DNA of 64,000 nt, taken from assembly GCA_016794465.1 (NCBI GenBank), contig JAEUKA010000036.1, positions 310,001-374,000 on the forward strand, read 5' to 3'. The notes beneath the pieces are model-generated. The model made no database searches. It saw nothing but the letters and a program-made list of their open reading frames with translations, and was not told where the DNA came from. Each line of letters opens with the position of its first letter. Within the stretch, counting starts at the first letter, position 1. Source of the stretch: Myxococcales bacterium (GTDB lineage: Bacteria > Myxococcota_A > Polyangia > Palsa-1104 > JAEUJZ01). Positions 16,029 to 25,004 of the stretch are shown in pieces. The translations under genes and the position numbers were made by a program.

Positions 16029-16952
16029 TCACCAGCGCACGACGATCTTTCCGCAGTGCTGGTTCTGTTCCATCTTGGCAATGGCGACATCAAGCTGCTC
16101 CATCGGGAAGACGCTGTCGATCAGCGGACGCAGGCGACCATCGGCAAACGCCGGCAGCCAGTCGCGCTGAAACCCGGCCACTGTCTCGGCTTTCGCCACC
16201 GGACTGCGCAGGCGGTTCGACACCCCAAAAACTTGCAGACGCTTTTCGTGCAGCGCGCCCAGATCCAGCGACGCCGCAAGCTGGCCATCGACCGATCCCA
16301 CCACCGCCAAGCGACCCTCATAGGACAGCGCGCGCAGACAGTCCGGAAACTGTGACCCACCGACCGCGTTGACCACCAGGCTGGCGCCCTTTCGATCGGT
16401 GGCAGACAGAAACGTGGTCACAAAGTCATGACCGGGCAGCGGCAGATCCAGCCCCTGCTCGGTGAGCTTGGCCAGCTTGTCCGGCGCATTCGACGTTCCC
16501 GCCACCAGGGCTCCGATCAGCTTTCCCGCTTGGACACAGGCAACGCCGACTCCCGAGCTGGCACCCACCACCAGCAGCCAGTCCCCCTTCTGGAGCGGAC
16601 CTTGCACAGCCAGAATGTCGTAGGCCAAAAGGAACGTCAGCGGCACGGCGGCGGCTTCCTCGAACGACAGGGCATCGGGAATCGGCAGGGCTTCCCGCGC
16701 ATCGAGCAGCGCATACTCGGCAAAACCCCCACGACAGCGACCCATGAGGCGCGTCCCGGTCTGTACATCCTCCCCCGCCGCTTCCACGCCCGCCGGCTTC
16801 CACTCTCCACTCGCCGAGAGCAGCTCGCCTCTGTTGAGCGAGGCGGCACGGACGCGAATCAGGCGCTCTTGCAGCCTCGGCAGCGGAGCCGGAGTCGCTT
16901 GCAGAGACACTTCCGTTCGGCCCTCATGCTTGCGCGTCCAGTAGGACTTCAT
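16029..16952 (-). CDS. MDR-family quinone oxidoreductase-like protein
   Basis: The 307-residue protein has GroES-like and Rossmann domains (VVGASSGVGVACVQAGKLIGA near residue 128). Catalytic zinc ligands are absent (AASLNRGELLSASG), placing it with zinc-free quinone reductases and enoyl reductases. It is shorter than usual (320-340), mainly in the first domain. It shares the same overall plan with the gene at 13623-14648 but diverges strongly in sequence, so they are distant paralogues. It is convergent with rbfA. Confidence 0.78.
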   Translation of the reverse strand: MKSYWTRKHEGRTEVSLQATPAPLPRLQERLIRVRAASLNRGELLSASGEWKPAGVEAAGEDVQTGTRLMGRCRGGFAEYALLDAREALPIPDALSFEEAAAVPLTFLLAYDILAVQGPLQKGDWLLVVGASSGVGVACVQAGKLIGALVAGTSNAPDKLAKLTEQGLDLPLPGHDFVTTFLSATDRKGASLVVNAVGGSQFPDCLRALSYEGRLAVVGSVDGQLAASLDLGALHEKRLQVFGVSNRLRSPVAKAETVAGFQRDWLPAFADGRLRPLIDSVFPMEQLDVAIAKMEQNQHCGKIVVRW

Positions 16953-17016
16953 GTCTGCATGCTAACAGCAAGTCGCCCCGCTTCGACCAAGCGGTCGCCG
17001 GGATTGTGAGGTGTTC

Positions 17017-18057
<1,041 letters not shown>

Positions 18058-18176
18058 AGGCTCTCCGTTTCGATGCGCACAAGTCGCGCGGCAAGGTCAT
18101 TGGTGGAAGCTGGACCGTAGCTAGAAGCTGCCACTTTCGGCGTCGCCTTTTCAACCGGATTTGCTAGGTTGCGGCC

Positions 18177-20261
18177 ATGAATCATCGGCAATCTCATCGA
18201 CTGTCTGTACAGATCTCTCCGCTGCTGCTGGCACTGCTGGGCGGAGTGCTTGGTCTGTCTGCTTGTAGCCCCCAAGAAACCCCGGACGCTCCGCTTGATT
18301 CCTATCTGGGGGACCCAGACTGTGATCCGATCTTGCCGGGATTTTCCTATACCCGCGAGCTGGGCGGACTTCCCCCCGCGTGTGCGCTGCCGTGGCCGTC
18401 CAGTCTGTACTTGAAGGACGATCCGACGCGCAAGACGGGCTACACGCTGACGTTTGGGAGTCGATCTCTGCCGGAAAACAAGCAGGGAATTCCCATCGAT
18501 CCCGCTGCGTATCGCCGGCGCGATGGCTACAGCGTGGGAACGCCGCTGATGATGGTGATTCCGGGCGTCGATCTGACCGGCTTTGCCACGGAAGATCACA
18601 TCGCGCAATCGCTGGACAAGGACGCGCCGCTCAAGTGGTTTGAAGTGTCCGGAAGCACGGTCCGCCGCATTCCCTACTGGGTCGAGCGCGACTCTCTGGA
18701 TCTGGAATCCAGTCGCTCGACGATCTTTGTCCGTCCAGCGGTGATCTTGAAGGAAGCGACGCGCTACGTAGTGGCGCTGGGAGAGCTCAAGGATTCCCAA
18801 GGGAAGCCGATTCCTCCGTCGCCCGCCTTTGCCCGACTGCGCGATGGCCAGACTGCGAACATTCCGGTGCTGCGGGATCGCCAAGCCCGGTTTGACAAGA
18901 CGTTTGCGTTTCTGGAAGGACAAGGTCTGTCACGCAGTTCCCTCTCGCTGGCGTGGGAGTTTCACACCGCAAGCAGTGAGTCGATGCACGGCGATCTGCT
19001 GGCGATGCGAGATGATGCGCTGCAGCGGATGGGCGCAAAGGGGCCAGCGCTCACCGTCGAAAAAGTGGTCGAGTATGCCAAGATCAACGATGGCTCGGGA
19101 CGACCGGTCAACGAATACATCGGGCTGGAGCTGACCGGGACGTTTGAGGTTCCGAGCTATCTGGAAGCGACAATGATCTCGGGCTTTGTGGGCTCGCAGA
19201 TTCGCCGAGATTCGCAGGGGAAGCCGAGTGCGCAAGGGACTCGCAAGCCGCGCTTCTGGGTCCGCATTCCGCACACGGCCTTGGGAGGCCCACCGCACGG
19301 GCTGGTGCTGTACGGACATGGTCTGCTTGGCTCTGGGAGTCAAGTGACCAGCGGCTTTAACGGCAAGATTGCAAGCGATCACAAGCTGATCTTCTTTGCC
19401 ACCGATCTGTACGGAATGTCCGACGAGGACGCGCTGCCGCTGCTGAGCATTCTGTCCGAGCTGGGCCGCTTCCGTTCGCTGTCTGACCGACTGCATCAGG
19501 GACTGACAGAGTGGGTTCTGCTGGCGCGGGCGATGCGCGAGCGGCTGGGTGAGCTACCAATTGCGGTTAGTAAAAAGATTCAGGTCAACAAAGCAGAGCT
19601 GTTTTACTCGGGAATCTCGCAGGGCGGAATCTTCGGGGCCTCGTTTGTGGCGCTGAGTCCTGATGTCACGTACGGACACCTGGGCGTGCCCGGAAACAAC
19701 TACAGCACGCTGCTCCAGCGCTCGACCGACTATCAGCAGTTTGCGCCGGTGGTGTCGTCGTCCTATCTGGACTCTGTGAATCAGAGCGTGGTCCTGGCCA
19801 CCATCCAGCTTCTGTGGGACAGCACCGACCCGGTCAGCTTCCTGCGCCACGTGACCAAGGAGCCGTTCCCCGGAAACAGTCCGCACTATGTACTGCTGGC
19901 GCCGGCCAAGGGGGACTACCAAGTCTCCGTCATGACCAACGAGATCGCGGCCCGCAGTGAGCTGGGAATTGCGCTGATGGAGCACTACGACAAGGAACGG
20001 AAAGTCGCGCTGGTGAGCGAGCAGAAGTATCCGTATCAGGGCTCGGCGGTGGTGCTGTACAACTTTGGGAATCCGTGGCCAGCGCCGGGGAACCTGCCGC
20101 CAAAGGAGGACATGTTGGGAGATCCGCACGAGAAGCCGCGCCGGCAGGACTCTCACAACGTGCAGATGGTGAACTTCTTCCGCACCGGCCAGATCATCGA
20201 TGTCTGTGGTGGGGACGGCTGCACGCCGGCCGTTCACGCTGATACCAGCTCTGGCCGCTGA
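18177..20261 (+). CDS. Large alpha/beta-hydrolase-like lipoprotein
   Basis: A signal peptide with lipobox GLSAC (Cys30) is followed by an N-terminal part with CALPWPSSLYLKDD, and a C-terminal alpha/beta-hydrolase-like domain (HGLVLYGHGLLGSG, then the nucleophile elbow YSGISQGGIFG near residue 480). The protein has 694 residues. The gene at 53056-55041 encodes a protein of the same plan (LPFPSDLRLK, then GHSQGGLTG), so they are paralogues in a secreted hydrolase family of unknown substrate. A terminator overlaps the stop codon. The divergent sigma-54 activator is an attractive regulator, by position only. Confidence 0.75.
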   Translation: MNHRQSHRLSVQISPLLLALLGGVLGLSACSPQETPDAPLDSYLGDPDCDPILPGFSYTRELGGLPPACALPWPSSLYLKDDPTRKTGYTLTFGSRSLPENKQGIPIDPAAYRRRDGYSVGTPLMMVIPGVDLTGFATEDHIAQSLDKDAPLKWFEVSGSTVRRIPYWVERDSLDLESSRSTIFVRPAVILKEATRYVVALGELKDSQGKPIPPSPAFARLRDGQTANIPVLRDRQARFDKTFAFLEGQGLSRSSLSLAWEFHTASSESMHGDLLAMRDDALQRMGAKGPALTVEKVVEYAKINDGSGRPVNEYIGLELTGTFEVPSYLEATMISGFVGSQIRRDSQGKPSAQGTRKPRFWVRIPHTALGGPPHGLVLYGHGLLGSGSQVTSGFNGKIASDHKLIFFATDLYGMSDEDALPLLSILSELGRFRSLSDRLHQGLTEWVLLARAMRERLGELPIAVSKKIQVNKAELFYSGISQGGIFGASFVALSPDVTYGHLGVPGNNYSTLLQRSTDYQQFAPVVSSSYLDSVNQSVVLATIQLLWDSTDPVSFLRHVTKEPFPGNSPHYVLLAPAKGDYQVSVMTNEIAARSELGIALMEHYDKERKVALVSEQKYPYQGSAVVLYNFGNPWPAPGNLPPKEDMLGDPHEKPRRQDSHNVQMVNFFRTGQIIDVCGGDGCTPAVHADTSSGR

Positions 20262-20275
20262 GGCCGAGTTTTTTT
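20249..20275 (+). terminator. Rho-independent terminator of the 694-residue lipoprotein gene
   Basis: The stem CTC(T)GGCC / GGCCGAG, with loop GCTGA and one bulged T, is followed directly by seven T residues. The hairpin includes the stop codon of the gene. This is the best intrinsic terminator I see in the window. Confidence 0.7.
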
Positions 20276-20308
20276 GGGGTGCTGGCGGCACTCCTGCGCC
20301 TTCTGTAC

Positions 20309-20443
20309 AAAGGAGAAAACCTGAACGGTTTTCCCCTTTGGGAATCCCCTTTCCCTTTGAAGACCAGAGAGGTCAACCCCCCCATCCCCCCTTTTCAAGG
20401 GGGCAACCCCTTTCCCCAGCCCTTTCCCCGCTGGGGGAAAGGG
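20309..20443. repeat. Cluster of three strong hairpins
   Basis: Three inverted repeats occur in 135 bp. The first is AAAGGAGAAAACC-TGAAC-GGTTTTCCCCTTT (20309-20339, one mismatch in 13 pairs). The second is CCCCTT-TTC-AAGGGG (20388-20402). The third is CCCTTTCCCC-GCTG-GGGGAAAGGG (20420-20443, perfect 10-bp stem). The composition is skewed to C/T tracts unlike the surrounding genes. This resembles REP-type or degraded MITE intergenic elements. Confidence 0.6.
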
Positions 20444-20497
20444 AGCACGAGACTCTGTAGGCGCTGTTGACGGAGACGGAGCTTTCGCTGGATTCGT

Positions 20498-20590
20498 TTT
20501 GTCTGGGCTCGCTTTGCTTCGCTCTTCCCTTTGTCTGGGCTCGCTTCGCTTCGCTCTTCCCTTTGTCTGGGCTCGCTTCGCTTCGCTTTG
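20498..20590. repeat. 32-bp tandem repeat, about three copies
   Basis: A unit beginning TTTGTCTGGGCTCGCTTCGC starts at 20498, 20530 and 20562, with nearly identical copies. It lies between the hairpin cluster and the collapsed toxin gene in a stretch without a credible gene. The 32-bp period would shift frame with each copy, so it is not coding. Confidence 0.8.
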
Positions 20591-20654
20591 ACGTTGCAGT
20601 CGAGTTAACTTTGGATTGCCCTTGTCAGCCTGCGAAGCTACGTTCCGCGCCACC

Positions 20655-21037
20655 ATGCGACGAGGGCTCTCGCTCCTTCTCATCCTCTGGATGCTGTTAC
20701 CGCTTCAGCCCGCTGCTGCGGAATCACTGCGGATGCCTACGGCGCCCCTTCGCCCCACCTTCGGATCTCGCTGCGCTAAGTCGCCCATTCCGTGCAACCG
20801 CATCGACTATTTCACCGCCTCCTTCCACCTCGCCGACATCGTCCTTCTACCATCCACCGAGTCCCGAGGCTTCGGCGCCACCATTTCGTCGTCGAAGATA
20901 TTCTTACCAGCCCTGGCTCGACGCTGACTAAGCGCCATCACGCTCGGTTTGGGGATGTGATTGAAGTACGAGCACCTGATGGCCGAGGAGTTCGATACGA
21001 TGCCGCTGGTCGATTCATCGGATTCCTTGAGCCGTGA
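20655..21037 (+). pseudogene. Collapsed secreted/RHS-type polymorphic toxin gene remnant
   Basis: The segment starts at ATG 20655 with an excellent signal peptide (MRRGLSLLLILWMLLPLQ, then PAAAES), but this frame stops at 20927 without a domain. In another frame, ending at 21037, the sequence VVEDILTSPGSTLTKRHHAR and then RFGDVIEVRAPDGRGVRYDA, with GRFIGFLEP at its end, looks like the C-terminal tip of polymorphic toxins carried by RHS-type proteins. The simplest reading is a once longer gene reduced to its export signal and toxin tip by an internal deletion plus frameshift. Two immunity-like genes follow directly. The toxin family is not established. Confidence 0.5.
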
Positions 21038-21282
21038 CCATCAACATTGAACAACCGCTGACAATAGAACTAGTGAGCGTACCGGATCGCGACGACTTGG
21101 TTGCGGAGGTCTGGTTGGGTCGGGCATTGCTTGCTGAGCTGCGGCAGGAAGGCGGCCAGGTACGCGTGCAGCTCTATCCGGATTCCTCGGGACAGCCGTG
21201 GGATTTGCCAGTAGCAGACCTGTGTTCTGCCTTGGCGAAAGCGAGCGCCAAGCTCGGCGGCAATGACAAGCGCTACACCTGA
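21034..21282 (+). CDS. Small acidic protein, putative immunity protein
   Basis: The 82-residue protein starts with GTG overlapping the stop of the toxin remnant (GTGA), so it was translationally coupled to it. The pattern EVWLGRALLAELRQEGGQVRVQLYP, then PWDLPVADLCSALAKA, is a small alpha/beta protein of the kind often found directly after RHS/contact-type toxin tips. No signal peptide, so cytosolic. The position is the main reason for calling it immunity. Confidence 0.5.
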   Translation: MTINIEQPLTIELVSVPDRDDLVAEVWLGRALLAELRQEGGQVRVQLYPDSSGQPWDLPVADLCSALAKASAKLGGNDKRYT

Positions 21283-21490
21283 ACCTCTGCTTCCGTGCCC
21301 GTGCTGCGGTGCGCTCTCGGTGGATGAGCCTGGGCAATACGAAGTGTGTGCGGTCTGTGGCTGGGAAGATGATCCGGTCCAGTCCGCCGACCCGAGCTAT
21401 GGTGGCGGAGCCAATGCCGAGAGCCTCCAGGCGGCACGCGTCAGCTGGAAGCAAAAGTCGGCACAGCCGCTGACGATAAAGCTCGCATGA
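21263..21490 (+). CDS. Cysteine-rich CPCC family protein (immunity-associated)
   Basis: The 75-residue protein has CPCCG near residue 12, CAVCGWEDDPVQ near 29 and GGANAESLQAA near 48. This is the pattern of the CPCC family (PF14206-type), small zinc-ribbon-like proteins often found at polymorphic toxin immunity loci. The start overlaps the preceding gene by 20 bp. The first 69 bp of the gene are repeated downstream at 21487-21555. Confidence 0.7.
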   Translation: MTSATPEPLLPCPCCGALSVDEPGQYEVCAVCGWEDDPVQSADPSYGGGANAESLQAARVSWKQKSAQPLTIKLA

Positions 21491-21573
21491 CAAGCGCTAC
21501 ACCTGAGCCTCTGCTTCCGTGCCCGTGCTGCGGTGCGCTCTCGGTGGATCAGCCTCGGGCTTGCTGGTGGGTT
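21487..21573 (+). pseudogene. Truncated second copy of the CPCC gene
   Basis: Bases 21487-21555 repeat 21263-21331 with only two differences: the start, the CPCCG motif and SVD are kept. The copy then diverges and stops after about 28 codons. The short direct repeat suggests a partial tandem duplication or recombination between similar immunity genes, with the rest of the copy lost. Confidence 0.75.
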
Positions 21574-21601
21574 TGAACGCTACGGCGTGGGGGGCTGGGG
21601 G

Positions 21602-22078
21602 CTACGGCGCGGGCGGCTCGGGGGTGGGCTTTTTGCGGTCTTGGGCCAGGAGGTCTTCGATCGGGCGCAGCTCGGCTTTCAGCTCGGGAATGCGCACCGC
21701 AGCGCTCTTGAGGATGCCGTAGTACATCAGGAAGGCTTGCCACAGCTCGTGCTCGGCTTCGGTGATGGTGTCGAGGATGAGCTGGGACAGGGCGGTGACG
21801 TGATCCTCAAAGGGGGACAGCTCGGTCGACAGGCGCGCATCGGCCTGCATGCCGGCGAGCGGGACGGAAGCGACTTCCAGTCCCTGCTTTTTCACCAGCG
21901 AGATCAGCAGCGGCACCAGCGCCATCGCTCCCTTGCGCATCCGCAGCCGCCGCTTGCGCTGATCGGGCGACAGCACGATGCCGAGCTTGGATACCTCGGT
22001 GCGCAGCTCGATGCACTTCTTGAGCAAGGCCTGAAGCTTCTCTGCGGAAGGTAGGTTGTCACCGACGAGATTTTCCAT
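21602..22078 (-). CDS. Hypothetical helical protein
   Basis: The ATG at 22078 is preceded by AGGAGG, a strong site, giving 158 residues. The protein is mostly helical and charged. A basic stretch (DQRKRRLRMRKG, near residue 38) precedes a hydrophobic helix (AMALVPLLISLVKKQG) and a Pro-rich tail. I recognise no family. It has no signal peptide. It is divergently transcribed from the Cys-rich lipoprotein gene, with the 22/23-bp tandem array between them. Confidence 0.6.
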   Translation of the reverse strand: MENLVGDNLPSAEKLQALLKKCIELRTEVSKLGIVLSPDQRKRRLRMRKGAMALVPLLISLVKKQGLEVASVPLAGMQADARLSTELSPFEDHVTALSQLILDTITEAEHELWQAFLMYYGILKSAAVRIPELKAELRPIEDLLAQDRKKPTPEPPAP

Positions 22079-22176
22079 GTGGACCTCCTGGGTTTTGGTC
22101 GCGCAGCATGGCCAACCCGCTGCCATGGGTCAAGCCTTTAGGTCGCCGACCTAAATCGTTCTGGTCCCCGACCACA

Positions 22177-22471
22177 ATGGACGTGGTGGGGGCACCACAA
22201 TCGACTTGGTGGGGGCACCACAATCGACGTGTACTGGCACCGCAACGGACGTGGTGGGGGCACCACAGCCAACGTGTCAGGGCACCGCAACGGACGTGGT
22301 GGGTAGACCGCAACGGACGTGGTGGGTAGACCGCAACGGACGTGGTGGGGGCACCACAGCCAACGTGTCACAGCACCTCAACGGACGTGGTGGGGGCACC
22401 GAAACGGACGTGGTGGGTAGACCGCAATGGACATGGTGGGGGCACCACAGCCAACGTGTCACAGCACCCAA
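22177..22471. repeat. 22/23-bp tandem array, 13 imperfect units
   Basis: Thirteen consecutive units of 22 or 23 bp fill 295 bp. The major unit is ACGGACGTGGTGGGGGCACC plus ACA. Variants end in GGTAGACCGCA, and a second class reads GCCAACGTGTCACAGCACC. Major units contain the inverted repeat GTGGTG-GGGG-CACCAC. There are no unique spacers, so it is not a CRISPR array. A degraded unit may precede it at about 22157. It lies between two divergent promoters. The top strand is rich in G-runs and could form G-quadruplexes. Confidence 0.9.
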
Positions 22472-22506
22472 AAGACAATGTTTCGGCGCGGTGTTATAAG
22501 GCCGGC

Positions 22507-23535
22507 ATGCGTACCTGGAAGTCCGTTTCAGTGGGAAGCCTCGCTGGTTCCGTCCTCGCCATCGCGCTCGGAACGATCTGGAGCTGCAACAGCGCGCTCT
22601 ATTATTCCGTGGAGATGGACGCCGGGACAGAGGATGGCTCGGTCTGGGTGCCGCCGGGGCCTCCGGATCTGCGTCGCTACGATCCGGATGCGTTCTGGGA
22701 AAACGATCCGCCGCTGATGTCGTGTGTTCCTGATGGCGGCACGCTGCCTCCACCCAAGCCGCCCGGGGGAACGCCGGACTGTCCAGACGACAAGAATCGC
22801 GAGGGTTGTCCCTGCACGACGCTGGGTGAAAAGCGCGCTTGCTGGCCCGGGCTACGCGCCAACCGAGGGCTGGGGATCTGTCGCGATGGCCAGACAACCT
22901 GCGTGCGGCTCGGGGAGCTGAGCCAGGCGTGGGGCGCTTGCGAAGGCTACGTGACCCCGGTGCCGGGTGCGACTGCGGGAGCCGATGCCTGCAAGTGTTT
23001 TTCGGCGGGACGCTGGGCGCTCGACAACTTGGTGCCGTGCTTCTACACCTACAACGGGGAAGACATCGGCGCGGCATCGTCTGTGAACGAGGGTGGGATG
23101 CCCAAGTGCGTGTCGATGAGCAAGCCGCTGCAGAAGCCGACCTCGCCGTGGAGCCCGAACACGCTGACGGTTGATTGCGTGGGTCACTGGAAGCTCTGTT
23201 ACACGCTGAAGGCCGGCGATGCCGCCAATCCGCAGCCAACCGACTGCGTGGTGTCGACGGTCTGCACGGAAGGCGACTACGGGGAAGCGAACAAAGTGCA
23301 GTCCCTGCCGCAGCTGCCGGCCTGGGCCACGACCACTGCGGCGCAGATTGCGTGCGCCAAGCAGTTCAAGATGAGCGGTGGCTATGGCGAGATGAGCGTC
23401 GATGGCAAGACCGTCACCTGCGACCAAGTCCAGAGCGTCTTCAACCGCGTCAAGTACTGTCCGCTGAGCTGCAACACCGACCCGACGCAGCCCGAGTGCA
23501 AGAACTGCGGCTCGGGTGGCAGCGGCGGCTTTTAA
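22507..23535 (+). CDS. Cysteine-rich putative lipoprotein
   Basis: The ATG at 22507 (MRTWKSVSVGSLAGSVLAIA) opens a signal peptide ending near Cys27, although the lipobox TIWSC is poor. The frame continues upstream into the tandem array but is not credible there. The 342-residue protein has about twenty cysteines. The GCPCTTLGEKRACW..GLGICRDGQTTC pattern (about residues 98-136) recurs in secreted myxobacterial proteins, and the C-terminus is Gly/Ser-rich (CGSGGSGGF). It is probably disulfide-bonded at the cell surface. TTATAA just upstream of the ATG could be a -10 element. Confidence 0.7.
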   Translation: MRTWKSVSVGSLAGSVLAIALGTIWSCNSALYYSVEMDAGTEDGSVWVPPGPPDLRRYDPDAFWENDPPLMSCVPDGGTLPPPKPPGGTPDCPDDKNREGCPCTTLGEKRACWPGLRANRGLGICRDGQTTCVRLGELSQAWGACEGYVTPVPGATAGADACKCFSAGRWALDNLVPCFYTYNGEDIGAASSVNEGGMPKCVSMSKPLQKPTSPWSPNTLTVDCVGHWKLCYTLKAGDAANPQPTDCVVSTVCTEGDYGEANKVQSLPQLPAWATTTAAQIACAKQFKMSGGYGEMSVDGKTVTCDQVQSVFNRVKYCPLSCNTDPTQPECKNCGSGGSGGF

Positions 23536-23653
23536 TCCAGCCTCACCAAGTCCTGAAAACCACTGCTGAATCCCGTCCTGGTTGACGGACCCCTACAGCT
23601 GCGCTCACCGTCATAGGGAGTGCATCCGCTCATAGCGATTCGTAGGGGGGTTC

Positions 23654-24970
23654 ATGACCACGCGTACTGGCTCAGGAAAAAAGGCTCCGGCCAAGGCCAC
23701 CACAGCTTCATCGACCAAGACCACCAGCAAGCCCAAAGCTGCCGCACCGACGAAGGCAGCGGCGACTAAGAAGACTGCGGCTCCGAAGAAGGCAGCGGCT
23801 CCAAAAGTCGCAGCTCCGAAGAAGGCAGCGGCTCCCAAGACGCCGAAGGTGAAGAAGCCGGCGGCTCCAAAGGTCGCGGCACCCAAGAAGGCGGCGGCTC
23901 CCAAGCGGGCTTCGACGAAGATCGATCTGGTCGCAGCGGCCCAGCCAGCGGCAGAGATGGCCAAGACCGGCGCGGTCGTCAACCACATTGCGCTGGTGGT
24001 GGATCGCTCGGGATCGATGTCCAGCATCCGCAGCAAGGTCATCGCGGTCTTCAACTCGCAGCTCGCCGAGATCCGCAAGAACAGTGAGTCCCTGGCGCAG
24101 CAGACCTTCGTTTCGTTTTACACCTTCCAGACCACCGTCGATGCGCCGCGCTTTTTTGCCAAGCCGATTGCCGATGTGTCGTCACTGACGGAGCTACGCT
24201 GCACGGGCACGACGGCCCTGCTGGATGCGACCGGACAAGCGATTGTCGATCTGTCGGCGATTCCGGGGGCGGATCTGGACAACGTGTCGTTCCTGATCCT
24301 GGTGCTCACCGATGGTGCCGAGAACAACTCGCGCAAGTACAAGAGCAGCCTCAAAGGAATGATCAATCGGGTGCAGGCGACCGGGCGCTGGACGCTGGCA
24401 TTCCTGACGCCTCCCGGGGGGGAATCGACGCTGCAGGGCTTCGGCATTCCCGCTGGCAACATCCGCGCCTGGGAGACTTCACAGGCCGGCATCAAGCAGC
24501 TGGGACAGGCGATGCAGCAGGGCCTGCAGAACTTCTACCAAGCGCGCAGCAAGGGACAGAAGGCGGTGGTTGGGGTGTTTACGACCGACCTCTCGACCGT
24601 GTCGACCACCGAGGTCAAGACCACGCTGACCGAAGCGACGGGCAGCTTTGTGACGTTGCCGGTGGCGAGCGACTGCGACATCCGTACCTTGGTCGACTCG
24701 GCGCTGGGGGCGGGCAGCTTCAAGAAGGGCAACGGCTACTACGAGCTCAACAAGCCGGAGCTGGTGCAAGAGTACAAAGAGGTCGCGATCGTCGAGAAAG
24801 CGACCGGCAAGATCTACATCGGCGATGACGCTCGGACGCTGCTCGGGCTGCCGATTGGGGCGCGGATCAAGGTTCGTCCTGGGGACCACGCCGGCTTCTC
24901 GGTCTATGTGCAGTCCACGTCGGTGAACCGGCGGCTCGCGGCGGGGACCACGCTGCTGTATCGCAAGTAA
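23654..24970 (+). CDS. vWA-domain protein with histone H1-like N-terminal tail
   Basis: The first ~95 residues are a Lys/Ala/Pro tail built from AAPKKAA-type repeats, like eukaryotic H1 and bacterial H1-like DNA-binding proteins. A von Willebrand factor A domain follows, with the MIDAS motif DRSGSMS near residue 116, TGTTALLD near 190 and LVLTDGAENN near 215. The C-terminal ~120 residues form an unrecognised domain (GKIYIGDDARTLLGLPIGAR). There is no signal peptide, so it is cytoplasmic and plausibly nucleoid-associated. The fusion is unusual. Neighbours (lipoprotein, pbpC) give no clue. Confidence 0.8.
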   Translation: MTTRTGSGKKAPAKATTASSTKTTSKPKAAAPTKAAATKKTAAPKKAAAPKVAAPKKAAAPKTPKVKKPAAPKVAAPKKAAAPKRASTKIDLVAAAQPAAEMAKTGAVVNHIALVVDRSGSMSSIRSKVIAVFNSQLAEIRKNSESLAQQTFVSFYTFQTTVDAPRFFAKPIADVSSLTELRCTGTTALLDATGQAIVDLSAIPGADLDNVSFLILVLTDGAENNSRKYKSSLKGMINRVQATGRWTLAFLTPPGGESTLQGFGIPAGNIRAWETSQAGIKQLGQAMQQGLQNFYQARSKGQKAVVGVFTTDLSTVSTTEVKTTLTEATGSFVTLPVASDCDIRTLVDSALGAGSFKKGNGYYELNKPELVQEYKEVAIVEKATGKIYIGDDARTLLGLPIGARIKVRPGDHAGFSVYVQSTSVNRRLAAGTTLLYRK

Positions 24971-25004
24971 CCTCACCAACCTTCTGCCGCGCTACCATGA
25001 GCCG

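Noticed and set aside
20467..20931. 154-codon frame as a gene
   Set aside because: It reads through the 32-bp tandem repeats and has low-complexity Ser/Pro/Arg translation without start support.
22177..22471. Tandem array as a CRISPR array
   Set aside because: Units are contiguous with no unique spacers of constant length, and no cas genes are present.
22342..22506. Upstream extension of the Cys-rich lipoprotein into the tandem array
   Set aside because: The extension would code only for the repeat sequence and would bury the signal peptide at 22507.
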